From Lentilitoribacter sp. Alg239-R112 (GTDB lineage Bacteria > Pseudomonadota > Alphaproteobacteria > Rhizobiales > Rhizobiaceae), in NCBI RefSeq assembly GCF_900537175.1, contig NZ_LS999834.1:249402-313401 (forward strand): DNA of 64,000 nt, in the 5' to 3' direction. How positions within the stretch are numbered: position 1 is the stretch's first letter; each line of letters begins with the position of its first letter. This document shows positions 9,049 through 18,892 of this stretch, one piece after another. Below the pieces are notes generated by a model. That model was not told the DNA's origin. It worked only from the letters and a program-made list of their open reading frames with translations, and searched no databases. The position numbers and the translations under genes are program-made.

Positions 9049-10263
9049 CTACCGGCTTTGCATGACGACCGATTTATAATCTGTAATTGATTGAGCCAGT
9101 AATTTGGCGGCTTTTGAGCGCCATTCGGGATTAGACAGCAATTTTTCATCTGTCAGGTTTGACAGAAAACCCAACTCGATGAGAATAGACGGAACGTCAG
9201 GTGCTTGCAAAACCCTAAAACCGGCACGTCTGTGCGGATTGTTAATTAGCTGCACTTGCCCCTTAAATGATCCAACAATTTGATCTGCAACGCTTTCCGA
9301 AAACTGCTTAGTCTCACGTCTGGCAAGATCAATCAATATTCCAGTTACTTCATCAGATGCATCCTCAATTTGTAATCCCGCGATAACATCAGTCAGGTTT
9401 TCAGATTCGGCTAGACTTTCAGTCACAGCATCGGTTGCCTTTTGAGACAAAGTATAAACTGAGGCTCCTCTCAAATTTCTTTGACGAATGGAATCTGCAT
9501 GGACAGAGATAAAAAGATCGGCATGTTCTCGCCGTGCGATTTGAACGCGTGAAGCAAGCGAAATAAATTTGTCGCTGTCCCGCGTTAAAACGACCTTAGC
9601 GTCACCCAGGTCAGCAAGTGCATCTCTCAGAGCAAGGACAAACGCTAGCGTTACTTCTTTCTCACTCGTACCATTTCGGCCCTCAGCTCCGCCGTCAATA
9701 CCACCATGGCCGGCATCCAATACGATAACAAAGGTATTTGTGTCCTGCTTTCCGGAAAGAAGAACACGGCTCGACTTACCGCTTTTGGGTCTTGAGTCCC
9801 ATTTTTGATCGGTCAGAATGGATTCGAAAACACTTTCCGGCGCTGAACTTATATCCAATACGAGCCGATACCTGCCATCCTCCAACTCCTGCAATTCTTC
9901 TGATTCCAGAACTGCAGATTGCTTCAATGTAAGCACCATGCGAGAACTGACATCAGACATAGAACCATAGCGCAGATCTGCTAATATTCCCCTTGGTTCC
10001 AAATCCTCTGGTAAGAAATTAAATCTGGTCTTTTTGAGGTCAATCACAATTCTGTATGGCGTATCAAGATAACGAATACTAAATTTTGGCTCGTTATTAA
10101 ACTCGATTAACAGTCGTGCCCGATTGTCGTCGCCGATAAGCCGTGCGACATCTGCGACCAATTCCTTGCTATCTTGAGCAAAGGTTTGTTGAGCCCCAGC
10201 AAGATAACAGCCTGCAAAAAACAAAAACACCAAAGTTCGAGAAAATGCACGTTGCAAAATCAT
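9049..10263 (-). CDS. amiC: Periplasmic N-acetylmuramoyl-L-alanine amidase (AmiC type)
   Basis: Splits septal peptidoglycan by cleaving the amide bond between muramic acid and L-Ala, in the periplasm. About 404 residues: a signal peptide (LVFLFFAGCYLAGAQQTFAQ), an AMIN domain around 40-140 (SIRYLDTPYRIVIDL), and a C-terminal zinc amidase_3 domain. Zinc-site segments are VLDAGHGGIDGG, SEKEVTLAF, LFISVHADS and the catalytic Glu in ILIELGFLSN. The start is uncertain: the ATG at 10263 gives a clean signal peptide, and a TTG at 10290 would add nine residues. It is divergent from rne, the arrangement seen in rhizobial genomes. Confidence 0.92.
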   Translation of the reverse strand: MILQRAFSRTLVFLFFAGCYLAGAQQTFAQDSKELVADVARLIGDDNRARLLIEFNNEPKFSIRYLDTPYRIVIDLKKTRFNFLPEDLEPRGILADLRYGSMSDVSSRMVLTLKQSAVLESEELQELEDGRYRLVLDISSAPESVFESILTDQKWDSRPKSGKSSRVLLSGKQDTNTFVIVLDAGHGGIDGGAEGRNGTSEKEVTLAFVLALRDALADLGDAKVVLTRDSDKFISLASRVQIARREHADLFISVHADSIRQRNLRGASVYTLSQKATDAVTESLAESENLTDVIAGLQIEDASDEVTGILIDLARRETKQFSESVADQIVGSFKGQVQLINNPHRRAGFRVLQAPDVPSILIELGFLSNLTDEKLLSNPEWRSKAAKLLAQSITDYKSVVMQSR

Positions 10264-11021
10264 ATGTCGCGATTTTATATGAGTGTTCAACGCTAATATT
10301 TACCCTTCAAAATTACAAACAGCGTGTTCTAACTGCCAAATCAGTGCCGGAAGAATCAAATATATTCAATAAATAAAGCCTTATTATGCAAAAATCACGA
10401 TAATATAATGGCTGGTCTATAATCGACCGCAATCAAACAACTATTGTTTCCACTTGCAAGAATCCTTTTAAAGACATAAAACAATCGGTAAGTTGGAATT
10501 CCGACGAGGTAGAATCTTTCAGATGATCGAAAATCTTTCCCAAAGATCAATCGATAGTTCCTGAATATGTTCACCTGACGTCTAAGGCTTACCAGCTTTG
10601 ATGAATGCGGCGCATTCAAAAATTGAATTTCAATTCTTCGCCAAGAAATGGCGAATAAGAATTGTTTTAAGGATCGGTGAATAGTCACCGTTTGTAAATT
10701 GTGACCAAGGTCACTGCCAATTGCAAAATTGGCAAAATCATCGGTTTGGTTAAGCTCGATATATGAGGCTTCCGAACCATAAAATTAGAGATACGCAAAG
10801 TGCGGGATCTGAAATGTTGAATGCGGTCGTGAAAAAGAAGAGTATTAGAGATAGGGCATTCTGCTCGTCGCCTACTTTTTTTGCCTGTTCTACACAGATC
10901 AAATCAGCACCTCTGCGCCCAATATTCGACACACAAAAACGTAACCAGACTTATAGGCTCAGATCTATTCCGATCCTAGAGGGAGGCTGCGGGTTTTGTT
11001 CTGTCGAGGAGCAAAATTTAA
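10264..11021. other. Long intergenic region between amiC and rne
   Basis: A gap of about 760 bases with no convincing gene. The left half is AT-rich and probably holds the divergent promoters. The right half, from about 10600, is the presumed 5' leader of rne and contains several inverted repeats, listed separately. The ribosome binding site GAGGAG lies about ten bases before the rne start at 11022. Confidence 0.7.
10603..10733 (+). promoter_or_regulatory. Array of inverted repeats in the rne 5' leader
   Basis: Six inverted repeats occur in 131 bases. They are GAATGC-GGC-GCATTC (10603-10617), AATTGAA-T-TTCAATT (10621-10635) and a longer hairpin CAATTCTT/CGCC ... GGCG/AAGAATTG (10631-10664). 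Next come CGGTGA-ATAG-TCACCG (10675-10690), GTGACC-AA-GGTCAC (10701-10714) and GCCAATT-GCAA-AATTGGC (10716-10733). The second and third overlap and could be alternative folds. In enterobacteria, RNase E controls its own mRNA through hairpins in its leader; a comparable role here is inference, as the sequence is not that element. Some repeats could instead be operators. Confidence 0.5.
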
Positions 11022-13967
11022 ATGGCAGAAAAAATGCTAATAGACGCGTCTCATGCAGAAGAGACACGCGTCGTAGTCGTTCGCGGAAATCGTATAGAGG
11101 AATTTGATTTTGAATCGCAGCATAAAAAGCAGCTGCGCGGAAATATCTATCTAGCAAAAGTAACAAGGGTGGAACCCTCTTTACAGGCTGCATTTGTAGA
11201 CTATGGCGGCAATCGTCACGGTTTCCTCGCATTTTCAGAAATTCATCCTGATTATTATCAGATCCCACTTGCAGATCGCCAAGCTCTTCTTGAGGAAGAA
11301 GCTGCAGAAGCTAGATCTATGGATCAAGATGAAGCCGAAGCTGAAACTGCGACTGAAAAATCGAGTGATGATGCAGAGCCAGAGGCGGAACAAGAAGCGA
11401 AGCCAAAGAAACGCAGAACGCGCAGGCGGAAAACTTCAGCGAAGAAAGCAGAGATTACAGCTGATTCAACTATCGCAGAAGGCGAAAGCCAATCTGAGCC
11501 AAAAACTGATCAAGCAGATACCGATACTGTTGATCCGGATATCAACGCGCAGCAGGCAATCGAGGCAGGCGCTGAACCGACTCCTGCCGAAACATCGAAT
11601 GCAGACACTGGAACCTCAGAATCATCTGAGGTGGAGCAAGAAGACACTTCAAAAAAATCCGATGATAAACCCGACACAATCGCGGCCATTGTAGAAACAG
11701 AAGACGAAGTCTCTGAACCAGTTTCCAGTGAGGTTGAATCGGCTACAGAAGGTGAAGACAATTCTAAAGCTGCAGAAACTAAATCTGAAGAAATGCCTGA
11801 AGATGATACAGTTGCTAAGGCTGAAAACTCTGAAGGTAATAACGAAAACAGCATTGCAACTTCAACCGATGAAGACAATGGTGACGATAATTCAGAGAAT
11901 GAAAGTGTAGAGAATGTAGGGACTAATGAAGATGATGCCCTTGAAGAAATTCCTACAACACCAAGAAAATCACGAAAACAATATCGTATTCAAGAAGTTA
12001 TTAAACGCCGCCAGATCCTCCTCGTTCAAATTGTAAAAGAAGAACGGGGTAATAAAGGGGCAGCGCTAACAACATACATGTCACTGGCAGGTAGATATTC
12101 CGTTCTGATGCCAAACACTGCTCGTGGCGGTGGAATTTCTCGTAAAATTACCAATGTGCAAGATCGTAAGCGTCTTAAAGAAGTCGCGCGCGACCTGGAA
12201 GTGCCACAAGGCATGGGGGTTATTTTGCGCACAGCGGGCGCCAGTCGTACGAAAACAGAAGTCCGTCGCGATTTCGAATATCTTATGCGACTATGGGAAA
12301 ATGTTCGGGAACTTACGCTCAATTCCATAGCACCAAGTCTCGTATATGAAGAAGGTAGCCTGATTAAACGTTCGGTTCGCGATCTTTATACTAAAGATAT
12401 TGGCGAAGTTATAGTTTCTGGCGAAGATGGTTATCGTGAAGCCAAAGATTTCATGAAAATGCTTATGCCGAGCCATGCAAAAGTCGTTCAGCCCTATAAG
12501 GGAGCCCGCCCGATCTTTGTGAATTACGGCATCGAAGCACAGCTTGACCAGATGATGTCTCCTCAAGTGACATTAAAATCTGGTGGCTATCTCATTATTA
12601 ATCAGACTGAAGCATTGGTTGCAGTTGATGTAAACTCCGGGCGTTCAACACGTGAAAGCTCGATTGAGGATACGGCACTTCAAACCAATCTTGAAGCCGC
12701 TGAGGAGGTTGCACGTCAGCTAAGATTACGTGACCTTGCGGGTCTTGTTGTGATCGATTTTATCGACATGGAAGAAAAGCGGAACAACAGAGCCGTTGAA
12801 AAGCGCGTAAAGGAATGCCTTAAGAGTGATCGTGCACGTATTCAGGTCGGCCGCATATCTCATTTTGGTCTTCTGGAAATGTCGCGTCAGCGAATTAGGG
12901 CAAGCGTACTCGAGAGCACAACGCAAACTTGTCCACATTGCGAAGGCACAGGACATATGCGCTCTGATAGCTCACTTGCATTACATGTATTGCGTGCCAT
13001 AGAAGAGCAATTACTTAAATCGCCTCGTAACGATGTGAATGTACGCACCAGTGCTGCAAATGCGCTTTACATTCTCAATCAGAAGAAAGACACATTGATC
13101 GAACTCGAGTTACGTTTTGGCGTAACCATTTTGATCAACGTTGATCCGGCAATTTCAGGTCAAGAGTTCAATGTCGAAAGAGGTCCGCAAAGCACCAAAA
13201 AAGCAAATGCAAGTACTGAACAACTTGTATCCAGCTACGGGACTGCCGATTCAGAGATGAATGAGGTTCAGGCTGAAACTGAAAACGACGAGAACGAAAC
13301 ACAGACCGATGAAGAAGCTCCCCGTAAGCGTCGTCGCCGGCGTCGTGGTGGTCGTAACAATAACAACAACAATTCTGAGAAAGCTAATTCAGAGACTCAA
13401 GATAGTGAAAACTCCTCAGAAGATGATACAAATGGTGAAAACTCTGCATCAGATGTAAATACAAATGATGATGATTCCGAAGATCGTCCGAAAAAACGCC
13501 GTCGTCGCGGAAGGCGCGGTGGACGCAAAAATAAAGATAAAGATCAGGAAACCCATGAAAATTCTGAAACTGATGATCAGCAAACGCCACAGCCTGAACC
13601 AGTCGCAGAGCAAATAGAAACGAGCACATCTTCACCCCCTGAACCTGTTGCCGTTGCCGACGAAGCGGACAAGGCGGAAGAAAAGCCGAAGAAACCTCGT
13701 CGCAGACGCAAGTCAAAAGCCGAGGTCGAAAACGCTGATGCTGCACAAAATGATGCGGAACCTGTAAAAGCGGAAGTTACGCCTAAAACAGAGATCGCGG
13801 CTGCGGAAGTTGTTGTTGAGACAATGGCAGAACATTCTAAGCCAAGCAGAGAATCGCGCACCAATATCGATCAGATTGCCTCTAAACCAGTCGTTACGTC
13901 TTCTAGCGACGCGGACAGCAAAAAAGAGCCGAAAAAAACGGGTTGGTGGCGTAAAGCTTTTAAATAG
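11022..13967 (+). CDS. rne: Ribonuclease E
   Basis: The essential endoribonuclease of mRNA decay and rRNA processing and scaffold of the degradosome; 981 residues. The N-terminal S1 domain starts at about residue 36 (LRGNIYLAKVTRVEPSLQAAFVDYG). It is interrupted at about 92-315 by a very acidic insertion, typical of alphaproteobacterial RNase E, and resumes at RRQILLVQIVKEERGNKGAALT. Catalytic metal ligands are Asp536 (VDVNSG) and Asp579 (VIDFIDM), 43 residues apart as in E. coli. The Zn-link is TCPHCEGTG. The C-terminal third is disordered, with Arg-rich blocks (KRRRRRRGGR, KKRRRRGRRGGRK) alternating with acidic stretches, and it ends GWWRKAFK, a probable partner-binding tail. The long structured leader suggests autoregulation. 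A strong terminator follows. Confidence 0.97.
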   Translation: MAEKMLIDASHAEETRVVVVRGNRIEEFDFESQHKKQLRGNIYLAKVTRVEPSLQAAFVDYGGNRHGFLAFSEIHPDYYQIPLADRQALLEEEAAEARSMDQDEAEAETATEKSSDDAEPEAEQEAKPKKRRTRRRKTSAKKAEITADSTIAEGESQSEPKTDQADTDTVDPDINAQQAIEAGAEPTPAETSNADTGTSESSEVEQEDTSKKSDDKPDTIAAIVETEDEVSEPVSSEVESATEGEDNSKAAETKSEEMPEDDTVAKAENSEGNNENSIATSTDEDNGDDNSENESVENVGTNEDDALEEIPTTPRKSRKQYRIQEVIKRRQILLVQIVKEERGNKGAALTTYMSLAGRYSVLMPNTARGGGISRKITNVQDRKRLKEVARDLEVPQGMGVILRTAGASRTKTEVRRDFEYLMRLWENVRELTLNSIAPSLVYEEGSLIKRSVRDLYTKDIGEVIVSGEDGYREAKDFMKMLMPSHAKVVQPYKGARPIFVNYGIEAQLDQMMSPQVTLKSGGYLIINQTEALVAVDVNSGRSTRESSIEDTALQTNLEAAEEVARQLRLRDLAGLVVIDFIDMEEKRNNRAVEKRVKECLKSDRARIQVGRISHFGLLEMSRQRIRASVLESTTQTCPHCEGTGHMRSDSSLALHVLRAIEEQLLKSPRNDVNVRTSAANALYILNQKKDTLIELELRFGVTILINVDPAISGQEFNVERGPQSTKKANASTEQLVSSYGTADSEMNEVQAETENDENETQTDEEAPRKRRRRRRGGRNNNNNNSEKANSETQDSENSSEDDTNGENSASDVNTNDDDSEDRPKKRRRRGRRGGRKNKDKDQETHENSETDDQQTPQPEPVAEQIETSTSSPPEPVAVADEADKAEEKPKKPRRRRKSKAEVENADAAQNDAEPVKAEVTPKTEIAAAEVVVETMAEHSKPSRESRTNIDQIASKPVVTSSSDADSKKEPKKTGWWRKAFK

Positions 13968-13982
13968 AGATACTTATCGAAG

Positions 13983-14010
13983 GGCTCAGTTTTATACTGA
14001 GCCTTTTTGT
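13983..14010 (+). terminator. Rho-independent terminator of rne
   Basis: Perfect 8-bp stem GGCTCAGT-TTTAT-ACTGAGCC followed by TTTTTGTT, 15 bases after the rne stop codon. Confidence 0.9.
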
Positions 14011-14177
14011 TCATCCCGATAGGTAATAGTTGCAGAATGGACGTCTGGTACCACGTCATAATTCCATCGCTTTAACGCCCTAGAACAAATTCACATTTTC
14101 GCGATTAATATGGGTTGCCCTTGTACGCACCCAACCGTCGGTTATAGTTCAAAACAGCTGTTAATTTGGAGGCAAGT

Positions 14178-15548
14178 TTGATTTCACAGATTCTTAAATT
14201 CCGCTCAGTCACGTCGCTGTTTGCAATCCTATTTTATTTGCTATCCAGCCAGCTAGCGTTGGGGCAATCTGGCAGAAGTGTATCTATTGTTCGAGATGCT
14301 GAAATTGAGGGACTATTGGCTGACTATACATCGCCCATTCTCAAAGCAGCCAGACTCCAAAGTCGCGGCATAGAAGTAATATTGGTAAATGAAAGAAGTT
14401 TTAATGCATTTGTATCTGGTCGCAGAATCTTCGTAAATATTGGTGCTATCATGCAGTCCGAAACACCTAACGAGATTATTGGTGTTATTGCGCATGAGGC
14501 AGGTCATCTGGCAGGCAACCATCAAGAGCGTTTACGAGCGCAATTGGACGGTTCCAAAACACTTGCTATCGTTGGAGCTTTATTGGGCGCTGGTGCCGTT
14601 GTTGCCGGTTCAACCTCTGGCTCAAATGGGGGAGCGGCTGCGGGATCTGCCATCATTGCTGCTGCGCCACAACTCGCGACCCGAAATATTCTCAAATATA
14701 AACGAAGCGAAGAAATTAATGCGGATACTGCGGCCTTAAAATACCTCAAAAGTACGAAGCAATCCGCACAAGGCATGCTTAAAACATTTGAACGGTTTTC
14801 ACAAAACTTGGCGCTCGCCGGAGTGCGAGTTGATCCTTATCGCTTAAGCCATCCGCTGCCAAAAGAACGAATCAGCCTTCTCCAAAAAAGTGCAACCCAA
14901 AGCCCGTATTTTGACAAAAAAGACCCAAAATCACGCCAGCTGAGACATGATATGGCGAGAGCAAAAATTGCGGCTTTTTCAGGAGGGATTAACAGTGTAC
15001 GACGCGCATTTAGTAAGTCACCAAACTCGCTTGCAGCAATCTATGGTCAGGTTATTGCAACAGATTTAGCAGGTAGGTCAAGTCAAGCGCTTCAACTGCT
15101 GAATAAGGTCATAAAAAAGCAGCCATCTAATCCATACCTGTATGAACTAAAAGGTGAATTAGAACTTAAAACCCGCAAGGCTGATCAAGCGGTTAAATCA
15201 TTCACAAAGGCAGTGAAGCTAGACAAAAAAAAGTCCGGCCTCATAAAAGCACGATTAGGATTTGCCTATGTTGCCACAGGTAAAAAATCGAACGCAAAGA
15301 AGGCTATCGCGGCGATTAAAACAGGGTTACAGTCAAACCCAAATAATTTCAATGCATACCGCTCGCTTTCTAGTGCCTATGCTTTAACTGGTGATATTGG
15401 CAATGCGGAACTTTCAATGGCTGAGGGACACTTTCGTGCTGGCAATAGAAGAAATGCAAAAATATTTGCGGGCCGCGCTTTACAAAAACTAGTTAAGGGT
15501 AAACCCAGCTGGCAACGTGCAAAAGATATTTTAACAGTTGGCAATTAA
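14178..15548 (+). CDS. M48 family metalloprotease with TPR repeats (BepA-like)
   Basis: An exported zinc protease of about 456 residues related to BepA/YfgC, which handles misfolded outer-membrane proteins. A signal peptide (LFAILFYLLSSQLALGQ) is followed by the peptidase domain with HEAGH (HExxH) near residue 106 and the third ligand in RSEEINADTAALKYL. A Gly/Ala-rich segment lies after the active site. TPR-like repeats fill roughly 290-420. I set the start at the TTG at 14178 because GGAGG (14168-14172) lies five bases before it; the more distal TTG at 14166 overlaps this site. It is followed by the DsbA-like gene, so the pair probably serves envelope protein folding. Confidence 0.88.
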   Translation: MISQILKFRSVTSLFAILFYLLSSQLALGQSGRSVSIVRDAEIEGLLADYTSPILKAARLQSRGIEVILVNERSFNAFVSGRRIFVNIGAIMQSETPNEIIGVIAHEAGHLAGNHQERLRAQLDGSKTLAIVGALLGAGAVVAGSTSGSNGGAAAGSAIIAAAPQLATRNILKYKRSEEINADTAALKYLKSTKQSAQGMLKTFERFSQNLALAGVRVDPYRLSHPLPKERISLLQKSATQSPYFDKKDPKSRQLRHDMARAKIAAFSGGINSVRRAFSKSPNSLAAIYGQVIATDLAGRSSQALQLLNKVIKKQPSNPYLYELKGELELKTRKADQAVKSFTKAVKLDKKKSGLIKARLGFAYVATGKKSNAKKAIAAIKTGLQSNPNNFNAYRSLSSAYALTGDIGNAELSMAEGHFRAGNRRNAKIFAGRALQKLVKGKPSWQRAKDILTVGN

Positions 15549-15582
15549 GTTCTTGCAAGCGAATTCAAAGGATAATTCAAAT

Positions 15583-16338
15583 ATGACAAGATATATTAAA
15601 GTTCTTCTAGCTGGAGCATTTATTGCATCTTCTCCTGTGGGAGCGTCGCTTGCATTTGATGACGCCGAGAAGAAAGAATTGGGGGAAATTATCAAGCAAT
15701 ATTTGATAGAAAATCCTGAGGTTTTGGTCGAGGCGCAAACAGTACTCGAACAACGCCAACTGATAGCTCAACAACAGCGTTTAAAGAGTATTATAACAGA
15801 CATGGCAGATGACATTGCCAATAATTCAGATGACATAGTTTTTGGAAACCCAGACGGCGACGTTACAATTGTTGAATTTTTTGATTATAATTGTGGTTAT
15901 TGCAAGCGTGCGATGTCTGATATGATTGAGATCGTAGAAAAAGACCCCAACGTCAAATTCGTTCTGAAAGAGTTTCCAATTCTCGGGCCAGAATCCGTAG
16001 AAGCAACAAGTGTAAGCATCGCTGTTAATCGTATTGCACCAGAAAAATCTGCTCAATTCCACACGGAAATGTTAGGTTCCTCCGGTAGAGCAAACAAAGA
16101 TAAAGGCATGTCCATTGCCGATAGCCTAGGAATTGACCTTGTTGCTTTGGAAAAAGAACTGCAAGACCAGACACTCCTTGAAGGAATTAACAAAACATAC
16201 GAGATTGCTCAAGCATTAGAAATCAACGGAACTCCCTCTTATATAGTGGGTGAAGAACCCATATTCGGCGCGGTTGGAGTTTCAGATATTCTCAAGAAAA
16301 TTCAAAATATGAGGTCATGTGGTAAAGCAACCTGTTAG
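15583..16338 (+). CDS. DsbA-family thiol:disulfide interchange protein
   Basis: An exported thioredoxin-fold protein of 251 residues. After a signal peptide (VLLAGAFIASSPVGASLAF) comes a helical N-terminal segment typical of the Com1/DsbA-like subgroup. The active site is NCGYCKRAM (CxxC with Gly-Tyr inside), the cis-proline loop is NGTPSYIVG, and two C-terminal cysteines (RSCGKATC) could form a further disulfide. Start set at 15583 with AAAGGA upstream; a longer frame from 15538 would overlap the M48 gene and lose the signal peptide. It probably oxidises or isomerises disulfides in the periplasm. The gene order M48 protease, DsbA-like, aroQ is shared with rhizobia. Confidence 0.88.
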   Translation: MTRYIKVLLAGAFIASSPVGASLAFDDAEKKELGEIIKQYLIENPEVLVEAQTVLEQRQLIAQQQRLKSIITDMADDIANNSDDIVFGNPDGDVTIVEFFDYNCGYCKRAMSDMIEIVEKDPNVKFVLKEFPILGPESVEATSVSIAVNRIAPEKSAQFHTEMLGSSGRANKDKGMSIADSLGIDLVALEKELQDQTLLEGINKTYEIAQALEINGTPSYIVGEEPIFGAVGVSDILKKIQNMRSCGKATC

Positions 16339-16529
16339 CGTCAATTTTGTCTATTATTAGCTGCGGAGCTTTAGATTTTCAAATTGACACAAAATTTGCC
16401 TATCTCACGAACTGGATTTAATATTTTGCATGAAAATCACCTTATATTAGCATTATGTTAGCGAAAAATGCTTTAATTACAGACCTAACAGGGCTATAGA
16501 AATTTACTTGGTTTTGATGGGACAAAAAA

Positions 16530-16970
16530 ATGTCAAATAGGGTCTCCGTAATTAACGGACCTAATCTAAATATGCTTGGTAAAAGAGAACCGGGAATATA
16601 CGGTGATCTTTCACTTACTTCTATTCATGAGTTGTGTACAAAAGCAGGTGCTGAATTAGGTTTCGAGATTGATTTTCATCAATCAAACCATGAAGGCAAT
16701 ATTATTGATTTTCTACAGGGTGCTAATGATACAGCTATCGGTGTTGTCTTAAATGCCGGCGCGTATACCCACACATCTGTTGCTCTTCACGATGCAATAC
16801 GATCAATTTCCATTCCTGTGATCGAAGTTCACCTGTCTAACGTACATGCACGAGAAAAATTCCGTCATAAATCAATGATTTCCTCTGTATGCCAAGGTGT
16901 AATTTGCGGTTTCGGGTCAAATAGTTATAAATTGGCGCTTCAAGCATTCGCCGAAACAAATAATTCGTAA
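16530..16970 (+). CDS. aroQ: Type II 3-dehydroquinate dehydratase
   Basis: Dehydrates 3-dehydroquinate to 3-dehydroshikimate, step three of the shikimate pathway. At 146 residues it matches the small dodecameric type II enzyme. Motifs visible are INGPNLNMLGKREPGIYG with the catalytic tyrosine, FHQSNHEGNIID, LNAGAYTHTSVALHDAI, and EVHLSNVHAREKFRHKS. The 190 bases upstream are AT-rich and contain a TTGACA at 16384, but no convincing -10 box at normal spacing. It heads a cluster with accB 18 bases downstream, an arrangement conserved in many alphaproteobacteria. Confidence 0.96.
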   Translation: MSNRVSVINGPNLNMLGKREPGIYGDLSLTSIHELCTKAGAELGFEIDFHQSNHEGNIIDFLQGANDTAIGVVLNAGAYTHTSVALHDAIRSISIPVIEVHLSNVHAREKFRHKSMISSVCQGVICGFGSNSYKLALQAFAETNNS

Positions 16971-16988
16971 AATAAAAGGCACATTTAA

Positions 16989-17465
16989 ATGACCACTAAA
17001 AAGAAGGGTATCGACCAATCGATTGTTCGAGATCTGGCAGCAATACTAAATGATACTGATCTGACCGAAATTGAAGTTGAACAGGATGATTTAAGAATCC
17101 GTGTATCAAGAGCAACATCAGCTCCAGCACAATATGCGACAGCTGCAATACCGGCACCTGCCCCCGCAAGTACTCCAGCACCAATGTCTGATATTGTGTC
17201 AGCACCTGTGGCTGCAACTCCTGCAACAAATGGTCATAGCGTTCCTTCACCGATGGTCGGAACAGCATATCTATCACCATCTCCAGAATCAGATACCTTC
17301 GTTAAGGTAGGCCAAACTGTGAAAGAAGGTCAAACATTGCTAATTATTGAGGCGATGAAAACGATGAACCAAATTCCGTCACCGCGCTCGGGCAAGATTG
17401 TAGAAATTCTTTTAGAAGATGGTCAGCCGGTAGAATTCGGCGATACATTAGTCATTATCGAATAG
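16989..17465 (+). CDS. accB: Biotin carboxyl carrier protein of acetyl-CoA carboxylase
   Basis: Carries the biotin that is carboxylated by AccC in the first step of fatty acid synthesis. 158 residues: an N-terminal helical part (IDQSIVRDLAAILNDTDLTEIEVEQ), an Ala/Pro-rich linker at about 40-80, and the biotinyl domain at about 82-158. The biotinylated lysine is in IIEAMKTMNQI; Thr in place of the commoner Val after AMK is usual in this bacterial group. It is followed by accC after 12 bases, giving a normal accBC operon. Confidence 0.97.
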   Translation: MTTKKKGIDQSIVRDLAAILNDTDLTEIEVEQDDLRIRVSRATSAPAQYATAAIPAPAPASTPAPMSDIVSAPVAATPATNGHSVPSPMVGTAYLSPSPESDTFVKVGQTVKEGQTLLIIEAMKTMNQIPSPRSGKIVEILLEDGQPVEFGDTLVIIE

Positions 17466-17477
17466 GCCGGTAAAATC

Positions 17478-18827
17478 ATGTTTTCAAAGGTTTTAATAGC
17501 CAACCGCGGCGAGATCGCACTACGAATTTTACGTGCTTGTAAAGAGCTCGGCATACAAACTGTCGCTGTCCACTCTACAGCCGATCAGGATGCAATGCAT
17601 GTACGATTAGCAGATGAAAGTGTCTGCATTGGGCCACCGGCATCACGCGATAGCTACTTAAATATCCATCAGATCGTGGCTGCTTGCGAAATCACCGGAG
17701 CTGAAGCAGTTCACCCCGGCTATGGTTTTCTTTCAGAAAATGCTAAATTTGCTGAAATCTTAGAAGCTCACGATATTGTTTTCATTGGACCAACTTCCGA
17801 ACATATTGGCATTATGGGTGACAAGATCACCGCTAAGAAGACAGCAGAAGAACTCGGTATACCTATTGTACCTGGCTCGCCAGGCGAAGTTTCGACTGAA
17901 GCAGAAGCACGCAAAATAGCGGATGATATTGGGTTCCCTGTCATCATCAAGGCGACAGCAGGCGGCGGTGGGCGCGGCATGAAAGTTGCAAATAACGCAG
18001 ATGAATTATCCATTGCATTGGATACTGCTAGAAGAGAAGCTGGCGCAAATTTTGGCAATGAAGCTGTCTATATCGAAAAATACTTGGCAAAACCCCGTCA
18101 TATTGAAATTCAGGTTTTGGGTGATGGTAAAGGCAATGCTATTCACCTTGGCGAACGCGACTGCTCTCTGCAGCGCAGACACCAAAAAGTCTGGGAAGAA
18201 GCAAACTCTCCTGCCCTTAATCTAGATCAAAGAATAAAAATTGGTGAAATTTGCGCCGACGCTATGCGCAAACTTAAATATCGCGGCGCTGGCACAATTG
18301 AATTCCTCTACGAGAATGGCGAGTTTTATTTCATTGAAATGAATACCCGTTTACAGGTGGAACATACAATTACCGAAGCTATTACAGGCATCGACTTAGT
18401 CAATGAGCAAATTCGTATCGCATCTGGCGGATCAATTTCCGTTTCTCAAGAAGATGTTACATTCATTGGACATGCAATAGAATGTCGAATTAATGCGGAA
18501 GATCCAAATACATTTGTTCCATCTCCTGGAACCATTACACACTATCATCCGCCCGGTGGTTTAGGTGTACGTGTGGATTCTGGCGTCTATCAGGGATATA
18601 GAATCCCGCCATATTACGATAGCCTAATAGGTAAACTGATCGTTCATGGACGCACTAGAAATGAATGTATGATGCGCCTTCGTCGCGCAATCGATGAGTT
18701 TGTGGTTGACGGTATTAACACGACACTCCCATTATTTTTAGATCTTTTGGATAATCAAGACATTGTAAACGGTGACTATGACATCCATTGGCTAGAAAAA
18801 TATCTTGAAAACAAGAACGCAAATTAA
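17478..18827 (+). CDS. accC: Biotin carboxylase subunit of acetyl-CoA carboxylase
   Basis: ATP-dependent carboxylation of AccB-biotin. The 449 residues match the family length exactly. Visible features are [20 protein letters not shown] at the start, the ATP-grasp glycine loop [14 protein letters not shown], the metal and substrate segment [12 protein letters not shown], and [13 protein letters not shown]. The carboxyltransferase subunits AccA and AccD are not in the window, as is usual. Confidence 0.98.
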   Translation: MFSKVLIANRGEIALRILRACKELGIQTVAVHSTADQDAMHVRLADESVCIGPPASRDSYLNIHQIVAACEITGAEAVHPGYGFLSENAKFAEILEAHDIVFIGPTSEHIGIMGDKITAKKTAEELGIPIVPGSPGEVSTEAEARKIADDIGFPVIIKATAGGGGRGMKVANNADELSIALDTARREAGANFGNEAVYIEKYLAKPRHIEIQVLGDGKGNAIHLGERDCSLQRRHQKVWEEANSPALNLDQRIKIGEICADAMRKLKYRGAGTIEFLYENGEFYFIEMNTRLQVEHTITEAITGIDLVNEQIRIASGGSISVSQEDVTFIGHAIECRINAEDPNTFVPSPGTITHYHPPGGLGVRVDSGVYQGYRIPPYYDSLIGKLIVHGRTRNECMMRLRRAIDEFVVDGINTTLPLFLDLLDNQDIVNGDYDIHWLEKYLENKNAN

Positions 18828-18892
18828 TGAGCTTGGCGGCGATATGTCGCCAACTCACTAAATATGGCATCCATTCAAACACTGGATTTTGA

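Noticed and set aside
11203..11910. Open frames inside the acidic part of rne on both strands
   Set aside because: They follow from the biased codon composition of the acidic insertion; they have no ribosome sites and their proteins are low-complexity mirrors of it.
16380..16415. TTGACA before aroQ as a promoter
   Set aside because: No acceptable -10 box at 15-19 bases spacing, so not listed as a promoter.
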